Below, one piece after another: positions 16,663-23,400 of a stretch of DNA of 42,467 nt. This DNA is from a virus. The first letter of the stretch is position 1; every line of letters begins with the position of its first letter. The position numbers were made by a program, and so were the translations under genes. A model generated the notes under the pieces. It was not told where the DNA came from. It saw only the letters and a list, made by a program, of their open reading frames with translations, and ran no database searches. Where the stretch lies: positions 1 to 42,467 of the IMG/VR virus record IMGVR_UViG_3300050136_000027; one strand, given 5' to 3'.

Positions 16663-17418
16663 TTATTTGGCTTCAAGAATCTTCTGTCTCACTGGTTGCA
16701 CTTTGTCCTGCATGATACTGGAGTCTGGGAAGATAAAATTCGCATCCTCCACCATTTCCTCGCGTTCCGAATCCTCATCCTTTCCACCTGTGACGATCTT
16801 ATTGAAAATGGAAATGCCCTGCGATTTCGGCAAAGCCCCAAGCATAGTGTCGAGAGCGTCCCTATCGCGGACTCCACCAGCTGTTTTCGCGAATTCCACG
16901 CGCTTCTTTGTAATCATTGGGTGCGCTGCGACGGCAATAATCTTGACAGAGTTGACCGAGTGCTCCCGGATAGCAAGCATCATCTCGCCCCACAAATGCT
17001 TAATGTTGAGATTGGCCGCGAGGGCTACGCCTTCGATTCCAAGGGCCTGCTGATCCCTGGTTCCAAAACTATCCCACTTCTCAAGAAAGGCGATGCTGGT
17101 TTGCTCTTCGGAAAAGCGCAACGCTTTGATCGCCAGAGACAGCCCTCCGCGGACTTCTTTCAGAATGTCCGTGATCCTTGGAGCTTGCGCGAGGGCTTCT
17201 TTACTTACGTGTTCCCTTTTGAGGAGGTAGTCTTTTCGAGGTAGCGCGAGGCTTGGGGGAGGGTTTCTGGGGACCCTCTGGAGGTCGGTCGATAATTGCT
17301 TGCTCTCGGACTCCAACGTCGGAGGTCCAGGTTGAGAGACTTTCTTCGCTCGACCCTTGCGAGGCGCGGAGCTCGTCTTCAGTGCTTGGAATCCTGGTAA
17401 TGGTTGCGTCTCGGGCAT
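16663..17418 (-). CDS. Possible terminase small subunit
   Basis: 251 residues. The N-terminal 70 are basic and Pro-rich (APRKGRAKKVSQPGPP), apparently disordered. The rest is helical: EVRGGLSLAIKALRFSEEQTSIAFLEKWDSF and EFAKTAGGVRDRDALDTMLGALPKSQG. Position two genes before TerL and a helical DNA-binding-like core fit a small terminase, but no clear helix-turn-helix motif is visible. It overlaps the 3' half of the preceding gene by over 200 bases in another frame, so the true start may be internal, for example at the Met of about residue 154. Confidence 0.5.
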   Translation of the reverse strand: MPETQPLPGFQALKTSSAPRKGRAKKVSQPGPPTLESESKQLSTDLQRVPRNPPPSLALPRKDYLLKREHVSKEALAQAPRITDILKEVRGGLSLAIKALRFSEEQTSIAFLEKWDSFGTRDQQALGIEGVALAANLNIKHLWGEMMLAIREHSVNSVKIIAVAAHPMITKKRVEFAKTAGGVRDRDALDTMLGALPKSQGISIFNKIVTGGKDEDSEREEMVEDANFIFPDSSIMQDKVQPVRQKILEAK

Positions 17419-17560
17419 CGGGCTTGACCGGGAATTCCTTATCGAACCGGGCAGCCTCTAGCTTATACCAAGCCGCCGCAGTGTCTGCAAGCACTTCTAA
17501 AGCGGCGGCAATTCTCGCCATTGAACGCTCATCCGCTTCTGCCATCTCTCTGATATCCAT
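17201..17560 (-). CDS. Small helical phage protein
   Basis: 119 residues. ATG at 17560 directly abuts the 14-bp motif at 17561-17574, whose GGG serves as a weak ribosome-binding site. Residues 1-45 form an Ala/Glu helix (MDIREMAEADERSMARIAAALEVLADTAAAWYKLEAARF). The C-terminus is Pro/Lys-rich and disordered. It overlaps the next gene for about 218 bases out of frame. One of the two overlapping segments may not be translated. No family recognised. Confidence 0.5.
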   Translation of the reverse strand: MDIREMAEADERSMARIAAALEVLADTAAAWYKLEAARFDKEFPVKPDARDATITRIPSTEDELRASQGSSEESLSTWTSDVGVREQAIIDRPPEGPQKPSPKPRATSKRLPPQKGTRK

Positions 17561-17574
17561 GTCCAACCCTAGAC
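17561..17574. repeat. Dispersed 14-bp near-palindrome, copy 2
   Basis: The minus strand reads GTCTAGGGTTGGAC, two differences from consensus. It contains the TAG stop of the upstream gene and touches the ATG of the downstream gene. Confidence 0.7.
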
Positions 17575-17961
17575 TTTCGCCTTGGTCTTGGTGCGCCCGT
17601 AACGGATGCCCTTCACTTCTGCTTTGCCATCCTTGCCGTGCGTGAGAACTGGAACTTCCTGCCCCGTTTCCACGCGCTCTGTGTTCGGGGGCTGCGGCTC
17701 GATCTCGAACTCTCCGCCATGCTGATCGAGTTCCCCATCTGGCTTCTCGCCCAGTGTGACCGTTTCTGTCACCTTCACGGGCGCGGCACGCCCTACGTCG
17801 TGACACACTGCGTCAATTGTGATCTTGCATTCGTAGTAGTCGTAGGCGAGGTTTGTATTCAAGTAGCCGTCTTTTTCAAGACGCTGCGAGATCCGGTCGA
17901 GGATCGCCTTCCGGATCTCCTCGCCAGATAGCGGGAGAGTTAACACTTTTTCTGGAGCCAT
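17569..17961 (-). CDS. Phage protein of unknown function
   Basis: 130 residues, start set by AAGGAAAATTGA ahead of ATG at 17961. N-terminal LPLSGEEIRKAILDRISQRLEKDGYLNTNLAYDYYECKITID looks like a compact alpha-beta domain. The C-terminus is Pro/Glu-rich and ends TKTKAKV. Two Cys only. Its stop codon (TAG) is part of the 14-bp motif. It sits between the XRE regulator and the 119-residue gene. Confidence 0.65.
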   Translation of the reverse strand: MAPEKVLTLPLSGEEIRKAILDRISQRLEKDGYLNTNLAYDYYECKITIDAVCHDVGRAAPVKVTETVTLGEKPDGELDQHGGEFEIEPQPPNTERVETGQEVPVLTHGKDGKAEVKGIRYGRTKTKAKV

Positions 17962-18166
17962 TCAATTTTCCTTTCAGAGCCTTGAATCTTCCCAATAACC
18001 GTTCCCCAGGTCCGTATTTCTCTTGCTCAACATTCGATACCGTCCACCGCGACACTCCCAAGATTGAGGCCAGGGCGCCTTGGGACAGTCTGTGTCGAGC
18101 CCGAAAGACTCTCCACTCCTCAGCGCGTCTGGCCTTATTCTTTGGCACTCTTGCCCAATGGGTCAA
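17876..18166 (-). CDS. XRE-type helix-turn-helix regulator
   Basis: 96 residues. Residues 17-70 form a Cro/CI-type HTH (EWRVFRARHRLSQGALASILGVSRWTVSNVEQ), with the SQ..LA..LGVS..TVS..E pattern of the family. The remaining C-terminus is short and basic, so there is no peptidase or dimerisation domain. The likely start is TTG at 18166. The only ribosome-binding-like bases (AAGG) are inside the 14-bp motif at 18168-18181, two bases away. It is therefore the best candidate in the window for a protein that binds that motif and represses its own gene. It overlaps the next gene by 86 bases. Confidence 0.7.
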   Translation of the reverse strand: MTHWARVPKNKARRAEEWRVFRARHRLSQGALASILGVSRWTVSNVEQEKYGPGERLLGRFKALKGKLNGSRKSVNSPAIWRGDPEGDPRPDLAAS

Positions 18167-18167
18167 T

Positions 18168-18181
18168 GTCTAACCTTAGAC
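18168..18181. repeat. Dispersed 14-bp near-palindrome, copy 3 (perfect)
   Basis: GTCTAACCTTAGAC on the plus strand. Arms GTCTAA and TTAGAC are perfect inverted repeats around CC. It occupies the whole gap between the Ig-like gene stop and the XRE regulator start. Confidence 0.8.
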
Positions 18182-18182
18182 G

Positions 18183-18707
18183 TTAATTTGCCGTCAACGT
18201 CAATGTTGCGCTTTGGGCCGTTGGCGGAGGCGGAGGCGGAGGCGCTACGGCATTCACCGTCAACGTGTCCCCTGCTGTGAGGTTGTTTACTGGGTCCGTA
18301 CCCGTGATCGTCGCGGTTCCAGCCGAGACTCCAGTCGCTACACCGGCAACCGGATCAACGGTCGCCACTGCTGGATCGGATGACGTGTACGCGATCGCGC
18401 CGGCGTTAGGAACGACTGTTCCCGTACCGTTTGGACCCGTCCACTCCTGGAACGAGGAATTGGCTGTTGCCCCTACAAGGATTGTCGCTGGCATATTGTC
18501 TCCTACTAGACATGGTTGATTGGCTTGCAATGTGAGTGTAGCCGATTGCGGACGGTTCAGGCGATGGAGGATTTCTAGCAGTGCGTGGCGATTGAACTTC
18601 ATTTCCTCTTTCAAGAGCCGAATCGCCTCGTGCTCCAGAAAATGATGACAAGGTTGATCAGAGTGACCGCAAAGCGTGCAGATGAACTTTGTGAATGGAT
18701 TGGTCAT
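18183..18707 (-). CDS. Zinc-site and Ig-like (BIG2) domain protein
   Basis: 174 residues. Residues 9-30 hold C..C..H....CHHFLEH, a probable zinc-binding head. A helix follows (IRLLKEEMKFNRHALLEILHRL). From about residue 52 a bacterial Ig-like fold of the BIG2 type runs to 150 (YTSSDPAVATVDPVAGVATGVSAGTATITGT). Then comes a poly-Pro spacer. The sequence SATLTL.AN occurs both before and after the Ig domain. Such Ig domains decorate capsids and tails and bind carbohydrate weakly. A zinc head is an uncommon partner. Confidence 0.7.
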   Translation of the reverse strand: MTNPFTKFICTLCGHSDQPCHHFLEHEAIRLLKEEMKFNRHALLEILHRLNRPQSATLTLQANQPCLVGDNMPATILVGATANSSFQEWTGPNGTGTVVPNAGAIAYTSSDPAVATVDPVAGVATGVSAGTATITGTDPVNNLTAGDTLTVNAVAPPPPPPPTAQSATLTLTAN

Positions 18708-18780
18708 GTCTTGCGCTCTCCCTCAGCCATTTTCCTCACCACCTTTCTTTTTCGTCTACGTCCTTCACTGGCTAAGAACC

Positions 18781-19626
18781 TTACGCAGTTTTCGCGTGGA
18801 TGATTGCGGGTCGTGCCCAACTCCTCTGAAACTTTTTCCATTCCGGGGCAGGACGCCATTTCTCTGCGGCGGGCGTCTCTGGTTCCCAGAGCATCGCATA
18901 TGGCGTGAAACCGATTCCAACCATCTCTCGCAGTCGAGATTCTGCTTTCTCGAATGTGTCCTGCGGGAAACCGATGAAGACAAATGTTCGCAAGCGGTGT
19001 GATGCTGCAGTGAAGCCAGCGGCGAGCATTTTCGCAGAAGCGGCGCGCATAGCCTCAGCCGGACTCTTCGTGCATCTGTCGGGGTCGTCGTAGGCGAAGA
19101 AAAATACCGGGCGTGGGTTCAGTCTCGTAAATCCATCTACATGCCAGTCCTTTAGGCGGGATGCTTGGAGTCCGCCGGTAAACTCGACTCGACGCTTCTG
19201 TCTAGAAAGCATCTCTATTACCGCGCGAAAATGCTCCTCCGGGCAGGCAAGCAAATTGTCGTCGAGAATGTTCCAGCCATCCTGAATTGGAAGGAGTCGG
19301 ATTGCCGGATCACGCTTCCATACCGAACAGTACCAACAGCGCTCAGGGCACCCCCGCGAAGTGAACGTGTAACCATGTTTGATGTAGCGCCCCGGCACAA
19401 ACTCATTCCCGCGATCGCCATAAGCCACCCCGCCAATCTTCACCGAAGCCACACGCTCCCATTGCTGGGCCAAGATTTCGGCCCACGGCTTATCTGCGGT
19501 GAACGTCACATCTACATGAACTTCGTCAACATCCATTCCACACAAATTAGGGGGCGGACCAAAGAAAGCCATATCGTCATTGGGTGTGGCTCTCGTCTTT
19601 CGCGGAAATACTCGCGCTAACCTCAT
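18781..19626 (-). CDS. Radical SAM enzyme
   Basis: 281 residues. The 4Fe-4S cluster motif is C93-x3-C97-x2-C100 (GCPERCWYC), preceded by GYTFTSR as in radical SAM proteins with a B12-binding-like front domain. The N-terminus (MRLARVFPRKTRATPNDDMAFFGPPP) resembles a shortened one. Later segments RVEFTGGLQASRL and TFVFIGFPQDTFEKAESRLREM match the barrel strands. It would cleave SAM to start a radical reaction, substrate unknown. It precedes a MazG-like gene region. Phage radical SAM enzymes are sometimes tied to modified nucleotides, but nothing here shows the substrate. Confidence 0.8.
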   Translation of the reverse strand: MRLARVFPRKTRATPNDDMAFFGPPPNLCGMDVDEVHVDVTFTADKPWAEILAQQWERVASVKIGGVAYGDRGNEFVPGRYIKHGYTFTSRGCPERCWYCSVWKRDPAIRLLPIQDGWNILDDNLLACPEEHFRAVIEMLSRQKRRVEFTGGLQASRLKDWHVDGFTRLNPRPVFFFAYDDPDRCTKSPAEAMRAASAKMLAAGFTAASHRLRTFVFIGFPQDTFEKAESRLREMVGIGFTPYAMLWEPETPAAEKWRPAPEWKKFQRSWARPAIIHAKTA

Positions 19627-19687
19627 GTTTCCTCACCATTCCCTTTCTCCCCCCTGATTGCCCCCGGAGGGTCGTCGTAAGCGCTGG

Positions 19688-19948
19688 TCAGACTTCAACT
19701 ATAGGCTCCCGGCAAGCGTGTATTCGTATGTGCGGCTCCGGTTGACCCTTACAAGTCACCAACTTTTCTGTAGTCGATATATTTTCCGGCAAGCTTGGGG
19801 CGACTGGTAAAGGATGCATATCAGTAATCATTCGCTGAATTTCTGATAGCTTTCGCGCGAGTCTAAAGTCTACGGGCAAACCTTCTAAGTCTCGAATGGC
19901 TCGCGAAATCTTTTCCAATTGCTGCGTTGCTCTAGATTCGTCGCTCAT
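19688..19948 (-). CDS. Small helical protein, unknown
   Basis: 86 residues from ATG at 19948, set by GAGGAGAAG. The first two thirds are helical (ATQQLEKISRAIRDLEGLPVDFRLARKLSEIQRMITDM). The remainder has one Cys pair far apart and no motif. Between the MazG-like gene and the radical SAM gene. No family recognised. Confidence 0.6.
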   Translation of the reverse strand: MSDESRATQQLEKISRAIRDLEGLPVDFRLARKLSEIQRMITDMHPLPVAPSLPENISTTEKLVTCKGQPEPHIRIHACREPIVEV

Positions 19949-20013
19949 CTTCTCCTCTCGTTCGCCGCCCCCCCCCTGATTGCCCAGGCTTAGGAGGGGC
20001 TTGCCCGCGCGCA

Positions 20014-20370
20014 TCACGGAGCAAGTCGAATATCGGACCCGACTCGCTCACTGACCTCGTTGAACTTGTTAAAGACAGCCGTTTCCAGTCTGCGATTTAG
20101 GCGCTGGCAAACCAAATCGGCATAAATTACAACATCGGCTATCTCGTCCATGAGTTCGCCAACGCCAAGTTCTACATCGTCGCCATAATCGCCGCGAATC
20201 ATCTTCTTCGCAATATTGCACGCTTCCCCGGCCTCGCCTGCCATCGCATTCGTCCATTCGGCAATACTCCAGTCGTGACCGTTCTTCTGGCTGTGCGCGG
20301 GCTTCCCTTGACGATTCTTGAAGTGCGGCAAACGTAGACGATTAGCCTGTTCCAAATCTGAGAATTTCAT
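20014..20370 (-). CDS. MazG-like nucleotide pyrophosphohydrolase
   Basis: 118 residues. Has the all-alpha NTP pyrophosphatase pattern: EAGEACNIAKKM at about 46-57 supplies the first acidic helix and ELMDEIADVVIYADL at about 72-86 the second (E..D). The enzyme would hydrolyse (d)NTPs to monophosphates, cleaning the nucleotide pool or lowering alarmone-type nucleotides during infection. Ribosome-binding site AGGAAC sits upstream. Length is normal for a single MazG domain. Confidence 0.8.
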   Translation of the reverse strand: MKFSDLEQANRLRLPHFKNRQGKPAHSQKNGHDWSIAEWTNAMAGEAGEACNIAKKMIRGDYGDDVELGVGELMDEIADVVIYADLVCQRLNRRLETAVFNKFNEVSERVGSDIRLAP

Positions 20371-20431
20371 TTTGTTCCTTTCTCTCCTATCCCGTGGCGC
20401 AGCCTCATTGATTTATCCAGCGTGCTCGGAG

Positions 20432-20587
20432 TCATCGGTTTAGCCAGTCCATAAACTTTGCGAAATTCGGCAGCCAGTTCGTCATGGCAGCGCCGATCTG
20501 TAATGCCAACCATGCGAGAGGGATGCTTAGCACGAGGCCGATAGGGAATAGCGCGATCTGTCTAAGGGCCAGCGTGCGCGGAGTCAT
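20432..20587 (-). CDS. Single-pass small membrane protein
   Basis: 51 residues, overlapping the upstream stop by ATGA. One long hydrophobic segment, roughly residues 9-36 (ALFPIGLVLSIPLAWLALQIGAAM), then a short polar tail ending WLNR. It directly follows an exported Cys-rich protein. Holin or other membrane accessory is possible but nothing identifies it further. Confidence 0.6.
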   Translation of the reverse strand: MTPRTLALRQIALFPIGLVLSIPLAWLALQIGAAMTNWLPNFAKFMDWLNR

Positions 20588-21090
20588 CACTCACCACCTT
20601 TAACTTTATGGCACCACTTCTTACCGTTCTCGGCGGTGAGCAGTACCCGCGCTTTGTCGGCACAAGTCCACTTTGTCACGAGGCACTCTTTAGTGTTCTC
20701 GTCCACTCTCGCGTATTTCCTGCATTCATCAACGAATCCTTCCACAAATGCAGCATCGTTGCGACTAGGTTTAAATCTTGAGATATGTGAGATCGCGGGC
20801 ACGTCTTCCGGCTTTGCGGGCTTCGTCGCATGGCAAGTTCCACTCATACCCCCCGGATCAACTGAGCACACCATCGGGAACGCGCCCGGCGGACGCTCGC
20901 CGCACTCTTCCGGGAAGATGTCGCGGATCAACCTGGAGGATGCGCCGAATCGTAGATGGTCTGCACATTGCGCCAACCGCAAACTCCCGTCATTATTAAC
21001 CTGCGGTATAATCTGGAAATCGAATGACGGCTTCGTTGCCTGCCCGCTCATCATCCCAGCCAGCGCCCACATCAGTAAGAAAGCTCTCAT
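20587..21090 (-). CDS. Exported Cys-rich protein
   Basis: 167 residues with a signal peptide (MRAFLLMWALAGMMSG, cleavage near GQA). The mature part has eight Cys (for example QCADHLR, EECGER, MVCSVDPGG, GTCHA, DECRKYA, KECLV, WTCADKA, KWCHKV), suggesting periplasmic disulfides. Start codon ATG at 21090 has GGAGGG ahead of it. Coupled to the downstream membrane protein. Function unknown. A lysis or superinfection-exclusion role is possible from location outside the membrane. Confidence 0.65.
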   Translation of the reverse strand: MRAFLLMWALAGMMSGQATKPSFDFQIIPQVNNDGSLRLAQCADHLRFGASSRLIRDIFPEECGERPPGAFPMVCSVDPGGMSGTCHATKPAKPEDVPAISHISRFKPSRNDAAFVEGFVDECRKYARVDENTKECLVTKWTCADKARVLLTAENGKKWCHKVKGGE

Positions 21091-21108
21091 TCGCCCTCCT
21101 GGATCAAC

Positions 21109-21122
21109 GTCTAACCTTGGAC
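21109..21122. repeat. Dispersed 14-bp near-palindrome, copy 4
   Basis: The plus strand reads GTCTAACCTTGGAC, one difference from consensus. It lies in the 33-base gap between the RHH/zinc-ribbon gene and the exported Cys-rich gene. Confidence 0.75.
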
Positions 21123-21123
21123 T

Positions 21124-21567
21124 TCATTTCGGAAAGTTCTGACGACAACCCTTGCAGTTCAACTGATTACCCCATTCAATCAATGGCTTGCCGCACTTGG
21201 GGCAGGATCTTTCTTGGCCGCTTGTTTCGCCTTTTCCTTTGCCACCTCGATCTTGTTGTGCGCCTCCGTCCACTGCGCCGGACTCGCTTGGTGGCTTTCG
21301 TGCACGTGTCGATCGTACACTCGCAGTATCCCGTCCTTTTCCTCGCTTTCCAACATTACCCCGCATCCCGCTGGACACTCCATCTGGAACATTGACTCCC
21401 TCCCTTGCTAGCAGCTCCTCCCAAATCGCTTCACCGCCCAGAGCAGCCGTCAACACCTCCACCACGTACTCTTTCAAACTCTGCCCACGACTCACCGCAA
21501 GCACCCGCACCCTCCGCACCAACTCCTCATCTACCCCCCGCACCACAATGTCTGCTGTGCCTTCCAT
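21124..21567 (-). CDS. Ribbon-helix-helix DNA-binding protein fused to a zinc ribbon
   Basis: 147 residues from ATG at 21567. Residues 4-45 match antitoxin-type RHH proteins (DIVVRGVDEELVRRVRVLAVSRGQSLKEYVVEVLTAAL). A long Gly/Lys/Ser-rich linker follows. Residues 122-143 are a zinc ribbon (CPKCGKPL... NCKGC). No ribosome-binding site precedes the start; the promoter at 21574-21603 puts transcription at or one base before ATG, so the message is probably leaderless. No toxin gene is adjacent, so this is more likely a stand-alone regulator than an antitoxin. Confidence 0.7.
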   Translation of the reverse strand: MEGTADIVVRGVDEELVRRVRVLAVSRGQSLKEYVVEVLTAALGGEAIWEELLAREGVNVPDGVSSGMRGNVGKRGKGRDTASVRSTRARKPPSESGAVDGGAQQDRGGKGKGETSGQERSCPKCGKPLIEWGNQLNCKGCRQNFPK

Positions 21568-21573
21568 GCACAA

Positions 21574-21603
21574 CATGTACACCATGCACTACGTTTACGT
21601 CAA
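21574..21603 (-). promoter_or_regulatory. Promoter of RHH/zinc-ribbon gene, leaderless
   Basis: Minus strand: -35 TTGACG, 18-base spacer, -10 TACATG, six bases, ATG. Just upstream is GGGGC, the same context as the putative promoter at 30781-30809. No Shine-Dalgarno sequence. Confidence 0.5.
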
Positions 21604-21928
21604 GCCCCTTTTGATTTTTTATTTTCGCCAGTCGACAAGGATGGAATCCGTCAATGCCATCGCGGGACCGGGGGTACGTGGACAACTTCTCCAGGGCGGA
21701 CTGGCCCAGAACTGCCGGCCCCGGACGCGCCTGCCGCCCTCCCTAACCCCTTGATAGTGCTAATTCAGGTGGATTGGCATAGACGTGGCTACAGTAGGGG
21801 TTCCCCACGCTGATTCCATGCACCATCACAACGCGCATCTGCCAGCTAAACCTGGACATCGCCAGGCGACACGATGGGGGAATAGAAATCCCTTATAGGT
21901 GCGTGAAAGGCTTTCTAGCTTTGAGGGA
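21604..21928. other. Gene-poor stretch
   Basis: About 325 bases with no credible gene on either strand. It holds a GC-rich run around 21690-21740 and the first of two direct repeats (21878-21897). No promoter or terminator that I can support. Confidence 0.4.
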
Positions 21929-21972
21929 TTACGGGTTCGAGCCACGATCCCAGGGGAATAGAAATCCCTTAT
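21878..21972. repeat. Pair of 20-bp direct repeats 75 bp apart
   Basis: GGGGAATAGAAATCCCTTAT occurs at 21878-21897 and again at 21953-21972. Each copy can form a short stem (GGGA with TCCC). The spacing is exactly 25 codons, and both lie in the same minus-strand frame, where they encode KGFLFP. They could be remains of a small duplication or binding sites. Confidence 0.7.
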
Positions 21973-22165
21973 TGCTGCTACCGGAGTTAAGGGACTGGCT
22001 ATTGATGGTGATGGTTGGATTGAGCGCATCTTGCACGCAGTATTCGCCGTAGAGGCGGAAGCGTTCTGCCCATGACATAGAGGCTATCTCAGCTTCGAGC
22101 TCAGCGGTGGCCTTATCAGGGAAGCGTGGAACCATCTTCGACAGCAGCATTTCCTTGGCATTCAT
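21929..22165 (-). CDS. Small protein, unknown
   Basis: 78 residues from ATG at 22165, with GGAGG ten bases upstream. Helical, charged N-terminal half (LLSKMVPRFPDKATAELEAEIASMSWAERFRLYGEY), polar C-terminus whose last part is encoded by the second direct repeat (KGFLFP). No family recognised. The isolated position makes it less certain than neighbours in operons. Confidence 0.45.
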   Translation of the reverse strand: MNAKEMLLSKMVPRFPDKATAELEAEIASMSWAERFRLYGEYCVQDALNPTITINSQSLNSGSSNKGFLFPWDRGSNP

Positions 22166-22234
22166 GGGGCAGTACCTCCGAGGAAAAGATACCACAGGCG
22201 GGAAGGTGAAAGAACTATTGACAAGATGAAGGAG

Positions 22235-22444
22235 TTACGGAGTAGTCGGTTGGGGCCGTGGCGTGATGAAGTGTACGCAGTCGCAACGATCTGCTTGGCA
22301 GGCGCCTGTGATGATCAGGAAAGGCTCAGGCGAGGCTTTGATGTCATCGTGTAATCCTAGCTCGTGACCACAGGTGCAATGCGTATGCAGGGCTTGATAA
22401 CTGACGCGTGGGTGTGAACCAGTGCGATGAACCTTAAAAGGCAT
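22235..22444 (-). CDS. Small Cys/His zinc-finger-like protein
   Basis: 69 residues. Contains HTHCTCGHELGLHDDI and later CQADRCDCVHF, giving C.CGH...H and C....C.C groups that could bind zinc. AGGGGGGAA lies ahead of ATG at 22444. Similar short CGH....H proteins are frequent in phage genomes without known function. Confidence 0.6.
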   Translation of the reverse strand: MPFKVHRTGSHPRVSYQALHTHCTCGHELGLHDDIKASPEPFLIITGACQADRCDCVHFITPRPQPTTP

Positions 22445-22482
22445 ACAAGTTTCCCCCCTAAGCTACATATACACAGAAGGGC

Positions 22483-22561
22483 GGGTGGTAGGCCGCAGAT
22501 TTGAACTGTGAACCTCCGGGGTATAGTCCCGGCGCTCTACCGGATTGAGCTAGCCGCTACC
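22483..22561 (-). tRNA. tRNA-like sequence, possibly degenerate (would read AUA, Ile)
   Basis: On the minus strand: D arm GCTC/GAGC with AATCCGGTA loop, anticodon stem CCGGG/CCCGG with loop ACTATAC, T arm CACAG-TTCAAAT-CTGCG (one mismatch), acceptor 3' strand GCCTACC then A and CCC. The 5' acceptor strand reads GGTAG, then an extra CG, then GC, so it pairs only if two bases are looped out. Position 33 would be C and not the usual U. The 3' end is not CCA. It is clearly tRNA-derived. Whether it works is doubtful. tRNA fragments often mark phage attachment sites. Confidence 0.55.
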
Positions 22562-22610
22562 ACCCCCCGAGCGGAGGATAACACTGATGAGCACGATAGC
22601 GAAATGACTA

Positions 22611-22640
22611 TTGACAAGATGTCAGGCTTTATGCAATGAT
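22611..22640 (+). promoter_or_regulatory. Promoter of zinc-ribbon micro-gene, leaderless
   Basis: -35 TTGACA at 22611-22616, 18-base spacer, -10 AATGAT (TGC just before it) at 22635-22640, then seven bases to ATG at 22648. The 15-base sequence ACTATTGACAAGATG here is also present at 22214-22228, where no good -10 follows. Confidence 0.5.
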
Positions 22641-22647
22641 CCATCGC

Positions 22648-22797
22648 ATGGACTCTGCCCAACCGAGAACCGTCAAGCCTATCAGGGTCAAGGTAGCAGG
22701 CTGGAAATGTCCAGCTTGCGATACCGTAACCGTGAGCAAGAGCGGCAAGCCTGCTCGGTGCTCGAATCGGCGAGAGTGCGGGAGAATGTTCAAGTAA
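22648..22797 (+). CDS. Zinc-ribbon micro-protein
   Basis: 49 residues. Two Cys pairs: CPAC at about residue 21-24 and RCSNRRECG at about 38-45, separated by a TVTVSKSGKPA hairpin, a compact zinc ribbon with a basic N-terminus. It has no ribosome-binding site; its ATG is seven bases after a -10 box. Small zinc ribbons of this size often bind nucleic acid or RNA polymerase, but the target is unknown. Confidence 0.65.
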   Translation: MDSAQPRTVKPIRVKVAGWKCPACDTVTVSKSGKPARCSNRRECGRMFK

Positions 22798-22838
22798 ACA
22801 TGTCTAAGATTGGATGTTGATAACAGGAGGCTCACATT

Positions 22839-23288
22839 ATGAGCGAAGCAAAAGAAGTTCAGGACACGATGAAGGAAGCCCTGAAGCCGCTAGTGAGCAA
22901 AGCACCTAAGTTCACACCCGGACCGCTCCACGTTGAAGTTGGCGACGATGGAAATAGCTGCAACTCGCTCGATATCGTCAGTCAGGATGGGTGCATCCTC
23001 GTATCAGTCGTCAACGAGGACGAGACTTCCAAGGAAGATTGGGCCAATGCAGTGCTCTACTCCTCCGCACCAGAACTCTACGCAGCACTGGAAGCTGCAA
23101 ACAAGCTGCTACTCAGAGTGCTCAATGGCGTCGATTTGAATGTCAATCAAATGGGATCGATTCAGCGTGTCGTCGATGCGAACGAAGCTGCTCTAAAGAA
23201 AGGGAATTATATAGTTAACTCCCTTGGAGGAATGAAAATGAGCGAAGCCGACAGGAATTGCGGACAAATTCGGCCCAGAGCCAGCTAA
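22839..23288 (+). CDS. Phage protein of the APEL family, possibly extended by read-through
   Basis: 149 residues. KFTPGPLHVEVGDDG at the front and YSSAPELYAALEAANKLL in the middle match a widespread phage protein family of unknown function (TPGP and APELxxALE signatures). GGAGG lies eight bases ahead of ATG. The family usually ends near residue 125. Here the frame runs through the 22-bp repeat at 23202-23223 and into the start of the next small gene. In the sister repeat at 29004 one more G in the G run gives a stop inside the repeat, so a one-base change may have removed a stop here. Confidence 0.7.
   Translation: MSEAKEVQDTMKEALKPLVSKAPKFTPGPLHVEVGDDGNSCNSLDIVSQDGCILVSVVNEDETSKEDWANAVLYSSAPELYAALEAANKLLLRVLNGVDLNVNQMGSIQRVVDANEAALKKGNYIVNSLGGMKMSEADRNCGQIRPRAS
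23202..23223. repeat. 22-bp inverted-repeat element, copy 3
   Basis: GGGAATTATATA, then GT, then TAACTCCC. It is followed by TTGGAGGAATGAAAATG, so a ribosome-binding site and start codon lie just downstream, as with the copies at 16639 and 29004. Confidence 0.75.
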
Positions 23289-23400
23289 CCCTAATCCCGT
23301 GCTCGGAAGATGCGCCGCATTTGGACACGCGATTACCGATCACGCCGAGAATGGCTTCTGTCGAGACTGGAAGCCGCTCAGTGAGGTGAATAATGAATGA
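23232..23400 (+). pseudogene. Small Cys/His gene, apparently frameshifted
   Basis: ATG at 23232 or 23238 follows GGAGG and gives MKMSEADRN, but that frame stops at 23288. The +1 frame after about 23262 is open to 23400 and encodes PVLGRCAAFGHAITDHAENGFCRDW, a C..GH....H....C group like other small zinc proteins here. Its stop overlaps the next ATG (ATGA), as between real neighbours. Either one base is missing, a programmed shift occurs, or the start is a GTG near 23307. Confidence 0.45.

Noticed and set aside
20560-20567. Half copy of the 14-bp motif (GTCTAAGG)
   Set aside because: Only one arm plus the central GG matches; expected by chance in this length.
21920-21960. T-arm-like sequence GGGTTCGAGCC
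   Set aside because: The flanking stems do not pair and no D or anticodon arm is found upstream.
22802-22815. Possible further copy of the 14-bp motif (GTCTAAGATTGGAT)
   Set aside because: Three differences from consensus; too weak to count with the 13 better sites.
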